A DNA stretch of 19,061 bases from JAXGPP01 sp964436865 (lineage in GTDB: Bacteria > Planctomycetota > Planctomycetia > Pirellulales > Thermoguttaceae): positions 1 through 19,061 of the forward strand of contig CAYTFK010000110.1 in NCBI GenBank assembly GCA_964436865.1, given 5' to 3'. Position 1 is the stretch's first letter. Each line of letters begins with the position of its first letter. Both the position numbers and the translations under genes were made by a program. Shown in pieces: positions 6,656 to 14,106 of the stretch. The notes under the pieces were generated by a model. That model did not search any database and had not been told where the DNA came from. It saw only the letters and a program-made list of their open reading frames with translations.

Positions 6656-6913
6656 ATGGTGACTGTCACTGGTCCCCCGCTCGCCGCCGAAGAAGTGCTC
6701 GCTTCGGCGATGAAATGTCTGGCCACGAGCGTTTACCGCACGCTGCGCGGCGTCGTTTGCCAGTACGACTGCGGCGCGATCATCCTCCGCGGACGTTTAT
6801 CGAGCTACTACGAGAAGCAACTCGCCCAGGAATCGGTCCGCGGTCTGCAAGGCGTGGAGCGGATTGTCAACGAGATCGAGGTCTCTGATCATCCCAACCA
6901 CCGGCAAGCCTGA
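6656..6913 (+). CDS. Stand-alone BON-domain protein
   Basis: The 85-residue protein is essentially a single BON domain, a small alpha-beta fold found in osmotic-shock and membrane-associated proteins that is thought to bind phospholipid or other ligands. The pattern is a helix (EEVLASAMKCLATSVY), a strand pair (GVVCQYDCGAIILRGRLSS), a second helix (YEKQLAQESVRGL) and the closing GVERIVNEIEV, typical of the family. The ATG at 6656 is chosen because GGAG lies seven bases upstream and the domain begins soon after; the longer frame from 6584 adds unrelated sequence. No signal peptide or membrane segment is visible, so it appears cytoplasmic. The repeat-protein gene follows 53 bp later in the same direction and may be co-transcribed. 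Confidence 0.82.
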   Translation: MVTVTGPPLAAEEVLASAMKCLATSVYRTLRGVVCQYDCGAIILRGRLSSYYEKQLAQESVRGLQGVERIVNEIEVSDHPNHRQA

Positions 6914-6966
6914 AGAGCGCAGGTAGGCCCTTCGGTCGATCAGGGTGGCGGGTAGAGGAGGCGGAG

Positions 6967-7521
6967 ATGGAAACGAATCGCCGCATGTTACTGAGGAAGT
7001 TGGCCCGCGAGGGGCGGGTCCGGGCGATGCATGAGCTGGCGCTCATCTGCCGTGCCGGCAGGGAACGGCGCCACTGGCTGGAAACCTCGGCCCGGAAGGG
7101 CTACGTCCCTTCGATGATCATGCTGGCCCTGGAATGCGACGATCGCCAACAGCGGAACCGCTGGCTCCGCGAAGCGGCCGAGGAAGGCGAACCCGTGGCG
7201 ATGTATTACTACGCGATGGAGTGCGGCGATCGGGCGGCGAAATGCCGCTGGCTGCGGCGCGCCGCCCAGCGCGGCCACACGGCGGCCATGTATGAACTCG
7301 GCATGACCACCGACGATCCGGACGAGCGCCGGCAATGGCTCAGCGACGCCGCCACCGAAGGGCACGTGCCGGCGATGCATGCCGTGGCGCTGGAGTGCAA
7401 CGACCCGCGGCAGCGAAACCGTTGGCTTCGCGAAGCCGCCGCAAACGGCTGGCAGCCGGCGGTAGAGATTCTCGAAAGGACTTCCAGCGGCACCGCCTGC
7501 GTCGCCATCGGGGCCGGCTGA
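6967..7521 (+). CDS. Repeat protein built of six 29-residue Sel1-like units
   Basis: The protein has 184 residues and no signal peptide. It is almost entirely tandem units of exactly 29 residues (residues 7-35, 36-64, 65-93, 94-122, 123-151 and a partial 152-171). Each reads approximately RWLREAAxxGxxxAMxxxALEC-(D/N)D-xxxRN. The helix-turn-helix logic (W-L-x-x-A-A-x-x-G, then A-M-x-x-x-A) resembles Sel1 and TPR repeats, but canonical Sel1 units are about 36 residues and TPRs 34. Such solenoids act as protein-binding scaffolds. The ATG has an AGGAGGCGGAG purine tract directly upstream. The C-terminal 13 residues (SSGTACVAIGAG) lie outside the repeats. The partner is unknown; the neighbouring BON protein is one candidate. 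Confidence 0.8.
   Translation: METNRRMLLRKLAREGRVRAMHELALICRAGRERRHWLETSARKGYVPSMIMLALECDDRQQRNRWLREAAEEGEPVAMYYYAMECGDRAAKCRWLRRAAQRGHTAAMYELGMTTDDPDERRQWLSDAATEGHVPAMHAVALECNDPRQRNRWLREAAANGWQPAVEILERTSSGTACVAIGAG
6985..7479 (+). repeat. Tandem 87-bp coding repeats
   Basis: Five full 87-bp units and one 60-bp partial unit encode the 29-residue repeats, with unit starts at 6985, 7072, 7159, 7246, 7333 and 7420. There are no insertions or deletions between units. The DNA of the units has diverged more than the protein pattern, so the array is old and under selection rather than a recent expansion. Confidence 0.8.
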
Positions 7522-7576
7522 CCGCAACCGCGAATCGGCAGGGCAGGACGGCCTGTAGGGGCTTGCTCCTCCGCGA

Positions 7577-10273
7577 TCAGCGGTTAGAGGGAGTAGCGGC
7601 TGGCGCCGCAGGTCGGGCCTTCTCGGGCCGCTGCTCGAGCGACTGGTTCATATACACCAGCCCCCAGTTGAGCGAATTCACGAGGTCCTTGCTGGCCAGG
7701 TAGACGGGCGGATCGTCCTGCCAGACTGGATCGATCGTACCGGTGGCGTAGAACGGGGCCGCCGCCTCGAGGAATCGCTTTTCGCCCGAGTACTTGGCGG
7801 CATAGGCCAGGACATCGGCCATCAGCAGCGCCCAATTGTTGATCTCCAGGTAGGTATCGGCCTCGCTGCCGTCGGGGTAGAACGCATTGAGGGTCGTCGC
7901 GCGGCCGGGAGCGTACTCGCGACGGGCGAACTTGAGCAGGAAGTCAGCATACGCCCGGATCGCCTCCGCCGCATGCAGGTCATCCGTAAGGCCGTACTCA
8001 CCGCAGAAGTCGAGGTACTTGCCGAGGGCCCAGACCACCTGGCTGAAACTGAACATGGAGATGAACTCGCCGGGGTGGGACTTGCCGTAAGCGGACGGAT
8101 CGGTAACCCACGGCTTGTTCGAAAGGTCGGTCGTCGCGGCGACGACCTTGCGCATCGCTTCCAGCCAGCGATTCTCGCCGGTGGCACGGTACGCTTCGAG
8201 GAATCCGAAGATCATGTTTGCCCGTTCCCGCTGGAAGACCGGATGGGCCAGTTCGCTGAACTCCATCATGCGGATCATCGATTCGGGCCCCTCAATCGCC
8301 GCCTCGCGATAACGGCCGTCGCCGGTGAGGCAGTAGGCGAGGAGAAGATCGGGCACGCCGAAGAACAGATCGACCGAGGGGGAGTTGGCGTTGCGGTTTG
8401 GATTGATGTTGCCGGGCTCGTCGTGCTCGCTGTGCCCGAAGTACGCGCCGTGGGCCCAGTGCTGGGGGCCGGCATCGGGGATATGAAGGATATCGATGTC
8501 GGCGAGATGCGACGCAGCGGGCAAGGCCAGGTCGAGCCACTCGGGATCGCTTGAGCGGCAGAACTGGAGCAGCATGCCGTACGTGTACCAGTACTTCAGG
8601 TTGAACTGCCCCGCCTGATTCGGCCCGAAGGCCTCGAAGTCGAGCGGCACATCACCGTAGTCCTGCCAGCCGTAGAAGTTGTAGTGCTCGATCACATCGC
8701 GGAGCGTACGGTTGCCGTAGTTCGGATCATCCCTGGCGGTGTCAAAATCAGGGTTCGGTTCAAAGGCCGTGCGAACGTAGCGTTCGTAGAGCGGCCAGCG
8801 AGCGCGATCCACCGGAGGGACTTCGCCCAACGCTCCGGTGCGCACGCACCATTCAGACGGCGGCAGGCCCACAAGCGGCCGGTTGAATGCCGTTGCCCGG
8901 CCTGCAGCGGTCGATGAATCGGCGCTTGCGGAGGTGAAGTCGAGCAGGACGCTGTGGGTCTTCTGCTCGCCGACGCGGAGGTTGTGGCGAAATTGCCCGC
9001 CGTTGGGGAAGAGGTCGACGGTCAATGTGCCATCGGGCGAGGCATCGATCGCCTTGGGAAAGTTCTGCCAGAAGTCGCGGACCGCGACTACAAGGCTCGG
9101 GCCCTGACCGCCGCGGCGAACCGCCAGCCAGCCCGCCGCCTGGCGGCCGGACTTCGTGGCAGCACCGGTGGCCGAAATTTCGTATCCCGGCTTGCTGCAA
9201 TACGATTGCAGACGCGGGTGGGCTGACTGCTTCTGATCGTCCCAACCGACCTGGCCGACGTACACGTTCCAATGCTGCGTGCCGCTGGAGTCCTGATAGA
9301 GCCGAAGCCGCCCGGGCGGCGAATCGACACTGGCACCGCCTTCGGTGAAGGCCCGGAGCTGTTGGTTGCCGTCCGCCAAGCGGAAGCAGAGTCCGAGCGA
9401 TCCGATGTAGACGCTGTTGACCGCTCCGCAGCGATGGGCGTTGGTTGGCTGACCATCCTCGCCGGCAATAATCGGATGGTTGTTCTCGACGGTGAAGTCC
9501 AGCCGGACATCGCTGCGACCGGCGACGAAATGGAGCCGCGCGGTGAAGTCCAGGAGCGGACGGGAAGTTGCGTCGAAGATGCTGCCGGTCACTTTGAGGA
9601 TCTTGCACAAGTCGCCATTTCGTTCCCAGACCGCCTGCACCTTGCGGGGCTTGAGTTCGATCTTTCCGCCCTCGACAAGGCTGAGTGGGCCTGCCGGCAG
9701 GTACTGGATTGCCTCGCGGGAGCCGCACGGCTCGAGCAGCGGCTTGCCGGAGATAGTCACCTGGTCGATGAGGTTGAACTCTTGCCCGCCGCGCAGTTGG
9801 AATACCGCCGCACCCGTGTCGACGGCGATGCGGCCGCGCGATGGGCTTGAAACGGCGATGCGATGGGGGGACTGCGGCCCGGGGCCGGACGCATCGAGAA
9901 TGACAACGGTGGAACCGCCCGCGGGAACCGTTTGAAGGCTGCCAACCAGAACCCATTTGGCGGGGGAGTCTGAGTCGTGCGGCGGTCCACCCCAGCGGGC
10001 GAGAACGGCGATGTCGGCAGGGATGGGTTTTCCGCCGCGGTCGAGCAAGCGGAGTTGCCCGGCACGTTTCACGTCCCACTGCTTGGGGATCGGCACGCCG
10101 AACGATACGTACTCATCTTCTCGGGCGATTTGGGCGCGCTCGACGATCGAGATCGAGACTGCCTGGCGACCGGATCGAGCGGGAGACGCCTCGCCGGCAT
10201 GGCTGGCCAGGCGAGTGCCTGCGATCAGAAGCGGGATTAGAAGAACCGCGACGCGAAGAGCCAGCGCTGGCAT
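7577..10273 (-). CDS. Secreted exo-rhamnogalacturonan lyase family (PcRGLX/YetA-like) protein
   Basis: The start is the ATG at 10273 with GGGAGG six bases upstream, followed at once by a signal peptide (PALALRVAVLLIPLLIAG, cleavage near ASHA-GEA). The mature protein is about 870 residues. The N-terminal segment (VSFGVPIPKQWDVKRAGQL, then KPIPADIAVLARW) matches the PcRGLX/YetA-like RIFT-barrel domain. A central beta-sandwich follows, and the C-terminal half is an alpha/alpha toroid with NFYGWQDYGD and a His-rich HGAYFGHSEHDEPGN motif near residue 610. The family is named for a Penicillium exo-acting rhamnogalacturonan lyase (PL26), which releases unsaturated disaccharide from pectin. Many bacterial members are uncharacterised, so the exact substrate is uncertain. 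It is divergent from a BNR-propeller enzyme, which fits a polysaccharide-degradation locus. Confidence 0.8.
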   Translation of the reverse strand: MPALALRVAVLLIPLLIAGTRLASHAGEASPARSGRQAVSISIVERAQIAREDEYVSFGVPIPKQWDVKRAGQLRLLDRGGKPIPADIAVLARWGGPPHDSDSPAKWVLVGSLQTVPAGGSTVVILDASGPGPQSPHRIAVSSPSRGRIAVDTGAAVFQLRGGQEFNLIDQVTISGKPLLEPCGSREAIQYLPAGPLSLVEGGKIELKPRKVQAVWERNGDLCKILKVTGSIFDATSRPLLDFTARLHFVAGRSDVRLDFTVENNHPIIAGEDGQPTNAHRCGAVNSVYIGSLGLCFRLADGNQQLRAFTEGGASVDSPPGRLRLYQDSSGTQHWNVYVGQVGWDDQKQSAHPRLQSYCSKPGYEISATGAATKSGRQAAGWLAVRRGGQGPSLVVAVRDFWQNFPKAIDASPDGTLTVDLFPNGGQFRHNLRVGEQKTHSVLLDFTSASADSSTAAGRATAFNRPLVGLPPSEWCVRTGALGEVPPVDRARWPLYERYVRTAFEPNPDFDTARDDPNYGNRTLRDVIEHYNFYGWQDYGDVPLDFEAFGPNQAGQFNLKYWYTYGMLLQFCRSSDPEWLDLALPAASHLADIDILHIPDAGPQHWAHGAYFGHSEHDEPGNINPNRNANSPSVDLFFGVPDLLLAYCLTGDGRYREAAIEGPESMIRMMEFSELAHPVFQRERANMIFGFLEAYRATGENRWLEAMRKVVAATTDLSNKPWVTDPSAYGKSHPGEFISMFSFSQVVWALGKYLDFCGEYGLTDDLHAAEAIRAYADFLLKFARREYAPGRATTLNAFYPDGSEADTYLEINNWALLMADVLAYAAKYSGEKRFLEAAAPFYATGTIDPVWQDDPPVYLASKDLVNSLNWGLVYMNQSLEQRPEKARPAAPAATPSNR

Positions 10274-10343
10274 GGTGAACCTCCCGGCCCGCTCACTCAG
10301 GGCACGCCCCTTGGCATAGAAGGTTTGGCCCCCGCCGGCGCGC

Positions 10344-10371
10344 ATTGTATCGCGCGGGCGGCAATCCACAA
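10344..10371 (-). promoter_or_regulatory. Candidate promoter of the lyase-like gene
   Basis: On the minus strand TTGTGG (10366-10371), a 16-base spacer and TACAAT (10344-10349) give a sigma-70 candidate; the -10 box matches five of six consensus bases. The implied leader is about 65 nt. The -35 overlaps tandem GGATTG copies. The same DNA also reads TGGATTG-TGGA-TTGC on the minus strand (10361-10375), which keeps the fixed GG and GC spacing of a sigma-54 promoter with three mismatches in the core, so sigma-54 use cannot be excluded. Confidence 0.5.
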
Positions 10372-10437
10372 TCCACCCGGATTGGTAGCCAGCATCACGG
10401 TCGTGGAGCCTACCCGGTGGGTTGTGCCGAGGATTGG
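10362..10437. repeat. Cluster of four GGATTG elements in the divergent promoter region
   Basis: CAATCCA occurs twice in tandem (10362-10368, 10369-10375), and the inverse GGATTGG occurs at 10379-10385 and 10431-10437. The second and third copies form an inverted repeat with a 4-base centre, and the fourth lies 52 bp from the third, about five helical turns. The cluster overlaps the lyase-gene promoter and may be the operator for both divergent genes. Confidence 0.5.
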
Positions 10438-10515
10438 GGCTTGGTCTAATCGTCGGCAAGCTGGAGTCGATGGAAAGTGTGAAAGGGGAAGCCAAGCGAG
10501 CGGAGAGGTGGATCG

Positions 10516-11589
10516 ATGAGACATGGCGTTTTTTTTGGGGGGGCGATTGTTGGCCTGTTATGTGCGGCGGTCGCGGAAGGGGCCGAGGAGACAGCGGCGG
10601 AGGCGGTGTTGGTGAGCGAGTTCATTTACGAACAGGCGCCCTATCCTGAGTGCCATGCCTCGACGATCGAGAGCACGGCGAGAGGGCTGGCTGCCGCTTG
10701 GTTCGGCGGGACGCGCGAAGGGCGGGCGGATGTCGGGATCTGGTTTGCCCGGCGTGGGGAGTCGGGCTGGAGCGTGCCGAAAGAGGTGGCCAACGGGTTG
10801 CAGGCGGTGAGAGAGGCGGGCGAACCGGACCGCTACCCCTGCTGGAACCCGGTGCTGTTTCAGGCGGCCGACGGCCCGCTGTTGCTGTTCTACAAGGTCG
10901 GGCCGAGCCCAAGCAAGTGGTGGGGCATGGTAATCGAGTCGTCGGACGGCGGGGACACGTGGTCCGACCCGAAGCGGTTGCCGGACGGCATCCTGGGTCC
11001 GATCAAGAACAAGCCCGTGATGCTGTCCGGGGGAACGCTGGTGTGCGGGTCGAGCACGGAGGACGCAGGCTGGCGGGTACACATGGAACTGACGCCGGAC
11101 CTCGGCAAGACGTGGACCAAGGCGGCGCCGCCGACGGGCGATGAACCGCTGGAGGTCATTCAGCCGGCGATCCTGACGCATGGCGACGGCCGGTTGCAGA
11201 TTCTCTGCCGCTCGAAGCACGGCAAGATCGCCGACGCGTGGTCGAGCGACGGCGGGCGGACCTGGGGCAAGCTGGGCCTGACCGAGGTGCCGAATCCCAA
11301 CTCGGGCATCGACGCGGTGACACTGGCCGACGGCCGGCACCTGCTGGTCTACAACCCGGTGGCGCCGCCGCCGGGCAAATGGGGCGGCCCGCGGACGCCG
11401 CTGGCGGTGGCGTTGTCGGGGGACGGGAAAGCCTGGCAACGGGTGTTGACTCTGGAAACGGAACCGGGCGAGTACTCATACCCGGCCGTGATTCAGAGCG
11501 ATGATGGCGTGGTGCATATCACTTATACCTGGAAGCGTCGGAAGGTGAAGCACGTGGCCGTGGATGCGGAGAAGCTGACGGTGCAGTGA
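10516..11589 (+). CDS. Secreted BNR/Asp-box (sialidase-fold) protein, probable glycoside-active enzyme
   Basis: The protein has 357 residues with a signal peptide at about 1-23 (GGAIVGLLCAAVAEGAEE). Asp-box motifs appear as SSDGGDTW (142-149), TPDLGKTW (193-200), SSDGGRTW (243-250) and a degenerate SGDGKAW (301-307), spaced as in a six-bladed propeller. The opening pattern (YPECHASTIE, AAWFGGTREGRADVGIWFARR) belongs to the sialidase-like BNR_2 group. The FRIP-type arginine motif of true sialidases is not visible near the N-terminus, so a different sugar substrate is likely. The start has GGAGAGG seven bases upstream. The gene is divergent from the lyase-like gene and 88 bp ahead of ribulokinase. 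Codons 4-9 contain a T8G7 homopolymer tract. Confidence 0.8.
   Translation: MRHGVFFGGAIVGLLCAAVAEGAEETAAEAVLVSEFIYEQAPYPECHASTIESTARGLAAAWFGGTREGRADVGIWFARRGESGWSVPKEVANGLQAVREAGEPDRYPCWNPVLFQAADGPLLLFYKVGPSPSKWWGMVIESSDGGDTWSDPKRLPDGILGPIKNKPVMLSGGTLVCGSSTEDAGWRVHMELTPDLGKTWTKAAPPTGDEPLEVIQPAILTHGDGRLQILCRSKHGKIADAWSSDGGRTWGKLGLTEVPNPNSGIDAVTLADGRHLLVYNPVAPPPGKWGGPRTPLAVALSGDGKAWQRVLTLETEPGEYSYPAVIQSDDGVVHITYTWKRRKVKHVAVDAEKLTVQ
10529..10543 (+). repeat. T8G7 homopolymer tract in a signal-peptide coding region
   Basis: Eight T residues (10529-10536) are followed by seven G residues (10537-10543) within codons 4-9 of the BNR gene. Homopolymers of this length are prone to slippage, and a one-base change would abolish the protein after a few residues. 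Confidence 0.85.
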
Positions 11590-11609
11590 GGGATTGTGCG
11601 GGGGGCGCT

Positions 11610-11639
11610 TTGAGACGGCCGCGCGGCGAGCGGTATTGG
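11610..11639 (+). promoter_or_regulatory. Candidate sigma-70 promoter of araB
   Basis: TTGAGA (11610-11615, five of six matches to the -35 consensus), an 18-base spacer and TATTGG (11634-11639) lie between the BNR gene and araB. The -10 is weak. If it works, araB can be transcribed independently of the BNR gene with a leader of about 30 nt. Confidence 0.3.
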
Positions 11640-11677
11640 ATTCCCGGTTTCTTGTCTCTTCAGAGAGCGTATACACC

Positions 11678-13372
11678 ATGGCGAAGTCACAGGCGAAGCG
11701 GTATGCGATCGGCGTCGACTATGGCACGAACAGCGTGCGGGCGGTGATCTTCGATGTGGCCGACGGCAGCGAGGTTGGGTCGCACGTCTACCACTACCCG
11801 AGCGGCGAGGAGGGCATCCTGTGCGATCCGCGGGATCCGAATCTGGCGCGGCAGAATCCGGCCGACTATATTGAGGGTTTCTACGAGTCCGTCGGCGGGG
11901 CGATGAGAGCGGCCGAGGGGCAGCCGGGTTTCAAGGTTGCGTCGATCGTCGGCCTGGGTGTCGATACGACCGGCTCCACGCCGCTGCCCGTCGACCGGCA
12001 GGGAATGCCGCTGGCGCTAGATCGGGCGTTCCGCGATGACCTGGCAGCGCAGGCGTGGCTGTGGAAGGATCACACCTCACATGCCGAGGCCGCCGAGCTG
12101 ACGGAGAAGGCAAGCAAGGGGCGATTGCCATACCTGGCCAAATGCGGCGGACGATACAGCTCGGAGTGGTTCTGGTCAAAGATTCTGCGCTGTCGCCGGA
12201 CGGCGCCGCGGGTGTTCAAGGCGGCCTATAGCTGGATCGAGCTCTCCGATTTCGTGCCGGCATTCATTACGGGCAATCTCGATCCCCATGTTGCGCCGCG
12301 GAACATTTGTGCGGCTGGGCACAAGGCGATGTACAACCCGGCGTGGGGCGGTCTGCCAAGCAAGAAGTACCTGGCATCAGTCGACCCGGCCCTGGCGGAG
12401 ATTCGCGAGCGGTATGCGGAAGCGCGGGCGGCGAATGAATCGGCGGGGGGACTGGCGGCGGAGGTGGCCGAGAGAGTCGGCCTGCCGCCGGGGCTGCCGG
12501 TGGCGGTGGGGTTGCTCGACGCGCACGCCGGCGCGGTGGGCTCGGGGATCAAGCCGGGCACGCTCGTCAAGATCATCGGGACGAGCACGTGCGACATGAT
12601 GGTCGTTCCGATGGAGGAGAAGCTGGCCGATGTACCCGGTGTGGCAGGAATCGTTCCGAGTTCCATCGTGCCGGGGATGTACGGAATTGAGGCGGGGCAG
12701 TCGGCGGTGGGAGACATCTTCAACTGGTTCGCCCGGCAACTCGCACCCGCCCGGTACGGCGGAAACGGCGACGCCCATACGGGTCTCAGCGGCGAGGCGG
12801 AACGACTTCGACCCGGCGAGAGCGGGCTCGTGGCCCTGGACTGGAACAACGGCAACCGCAACATTCTCATGGATCCGCTCGTGACGGGGCTCGTGGTGGG
12901 ACAGACCCTGCACACGACCGCGGGCGAGATCTACCGGGCGCTCATTGAGGCAACGGCCTTCGGGGCGCTGACGATCATCAAGCGGATTGAAGAATACGCG
13001 GTGGAGGTGAAGGAAGTGGTCAATTGCGGCGGCATTGCCGAGAAGAGCCCGCTGGTAATGCAGATCTACGCCGACGTGTGCAACCGCCCGATGAAGATCA
13101 GCCGCGCGCCGCAGACCTGCGCCCTGGGAGCGGCGATCTTCGGCGCGGTGGTCGGAGGGGCGTACAAGTCGGTCGAGCAGGCGCAGCGGAAGATGGCCGG
13201 CACCAAGGCGACGATCTACCGGCCGCGAAAGCCGGCCGCCGCAACTTACGCCGAACTCTATCGGCTTTACCGCACACTGCACGACGCCTTTGGCACCCGC
13301 ACATTCAAAGGGAGCGTGTATGAAGTGATGAAGGAATTGATCAGGGTGCGGGATCGGGTGCGGGGGGAATAG
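11678..13372 (+). CDS. araB: Ribulokinase (FGGY carbohydrate kinase)
   Basis: The protein has 564 residues, matching E. coli AraB (566). It phosphorylates L-ribulose with ATP in the cytoplasm, the second step of bacterial L-arabinose use. The N-terminal phosphate motif is GVDYGTNSVRA (12-22). The ribulokinase pattern VDTTGSTPLPVD (95-106) and the WKDHTSHAEA substrate loop (129-138) follow. The catalytic base is Asp281 in LLDAHAGAVG, GTSTCDMM is at 301-308, and the C-terminal ATP motif is NCGGIAEKSPLVMQIYADV (449-467). The start at 11678 fits the family N-terminus (KRYAIGVDYGT); the ribosome-binding site is weak (GAGAG ten bases upstream). No arabinose isomerase or ribulose-phosphate epimerase gene is in the window. 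It ends tail-to-tail with the cupin gene. Confidence 0.93.
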   Translation: MAKSQAKRYAIGVDYGTNSVRAVIFDVADGSEVGSHVYHYPSGEEGILCDPRDPNLARQNPADYIEGFYESVGGAMRAAEGQPGFKVASIVGLGVDTTGSTPLPVDRQGMPLALDRAFRDDLAAQAWLWKDHTSHAEAAELTEKASKGRLPYLAKCGGRYSSEWFWSKILRCRRTAPRVFKAAYSWIELSDFVPAFITGNLDPHVAPRNICAAGHKAMYNPAWGGLPSKKYLASVDPALAEIRERYAEARAANESAGGLAAEVAERVGLPPGLPVAVGLLDAHAGAVGSGIKPGTLVKIIGTSTCDMMVVPMEEKLADVPGVAGIVPSSIVPGMYGIEAGQSAVGDIFNWFARQLAPARYGGNGDAHTGLSGEAERLRPGESGLVALDWNNGNRNILMDPLVTGLVVGQTLHTTAGEIYRALIEATAFGALTIIKRIEEYAVEVKEVVNCGGIAEKSPLVMQIYADVCNRPMKISRAPQTCALGAAIFGAVVGGAYKSVEQAQRKMAGTKATIYRPRKPAAATYAELYRLYRTLHDAFGTRTFKGSVYEVMKELIRVRDRVRGE

Positions 13373-13393
13373 TGAATACTGAATGCTGAATGG
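13373..13393. repeat. Three 7-bp TGAAT heptads after araB
   Basis: TGAATAC, TGAATGC and TGAATGG follow one another directly after the araB stop codon. The first codon of the array is an in-frame second stop (TAG TGA). The remaining bases to the convergent cupin stop (13394-13414) show nothing else. I associate similar short GAAT-type tandem arrays with intergenic regions of planctomycetes from memory, without a check here. Confidence 0.6.
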
Positions 13394-13414
13394 CGAAGGG
13401 TAAGGCGGGAGCGG

Positions 13415-13888
13415 TCAGGGGCCGAGGTCGGCGGAAAGGAGGAGGTCGAGGTCGAAGCGGCGGGCGAGGGCGAGGATTTCGTCCGGCGCCGCAGGGCCGG
13501 CCTGGCTGAGTTCGTCGACACTCACGAAGAATTCCTCAAAGCCGGGCGGCGACATTGTGACCAGCAGGCGGCCGCTGGCTGAGCCGATGTTCTTGAAGGT
13601 GTGGGGAATGCCGCGGGGCAGGAAGAGGCACGCGCCGGCCGTTGCCTCGATCGTCGCGTCGCCGGCGCGGAACTCGAAGCGGCCCTCGAGCACCACAAAG
13701 GCTTCGTCCTCGCGATGGTGCCGGTGAAGCACGGGGCCCGCGAGCGGCGGGCACTCGATTTCCACCATGCTGAATGCGCCACCGGTGTCGGTGCCGCGCG
13801 CTTTGATGATGGTGGTCGTGCCGAGCACCTGAAGCGGACGTCCGGCGCCGGCGGGGACGAAGACGGGGGCTACCTCGGCAATAGACAT
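13415..13888 (-). CDS. Single-domain cupin protein
   Basis: The protein has 157 residues and no signal peptide. Cupin motif 1 is G-PVL-H55-R-H57-HRED-E62-AFVVLE-G, and motif 2 is PRGIP-H96-TFKN. His55, His57, Glu62 and His96 are the expected metal ligands. The pattern is that of small quercetinase-like or sugar-binding cupins, which may be dioxygenases, isomerases or sensors; the substrate cannot be told from sequence. A C-terminal helix follows residue 120. The start ATG at 13888 has GAGGA eight bases upstream. The gene is divergent from the Gfo/Idh/MocA gene across 286 bp and convergent with araB. Confidence 0.85.
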   Translation of the reverse strand: MSIAEVAPVFVPAGAGRPLQVLGTTTIIKARGTDTGGAFSMVEIECPPLAGPVLHRHHREDEAFVVLEGRFEFRAGDATIEATAGACLFLPRGIPHTFKNIGSASGRLLVTMSPPGFEEFFVSVDELSQAGPAAPDEILALARRFDLDLLLSADLGP

Positions 13889-14035
13889 GGCAAATCCTCG
13901 GGTTCAGTTACGTAAAGCGGGCAGTTACTCCCGCCGCAGCTTCATCCTGTGAGTTGGCAATTGTCGCGTCGAGCGGTGGCCTGTCATCCGGAGAATCCCG
14001 GAGTCGCCGGTTTTCGATCGCCGGAACGCGGCCGA

Positions 14036-14064
14036 TTGAGCGGCAGGGCCGGGGAGGATAGCAT
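14036..14064 (+). promoter_or_regulatory. Candidate sigma-70 promoter of the Gfo/Idh/MocA gene
   Basis: TTGAGC (14036-14041), a 17-base spacer and TAGCAT (14059-14064) match four of six bases in each box. The implied start near 14071 gives a leader of about 104 nt that includes the hairpin at 14107-14150. Confidence 0.4.
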
Positions 14065-14106
14065 AGGGCAACGGTGGCGCGGCCGAAGGCGCTATTGATG
14101 TCTGGC

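Noticed and set aside
10558..11439. 293-residue open frame on the minus strand
   Set aside because: It is antisense to the BNR enzyme, and its composition is Arg/Pro-rich shadow coding.
12377..13282. 301-residue open frame on the minus strand
   Set aside because: It is antisense to araB, which has complete FGGY motifs.
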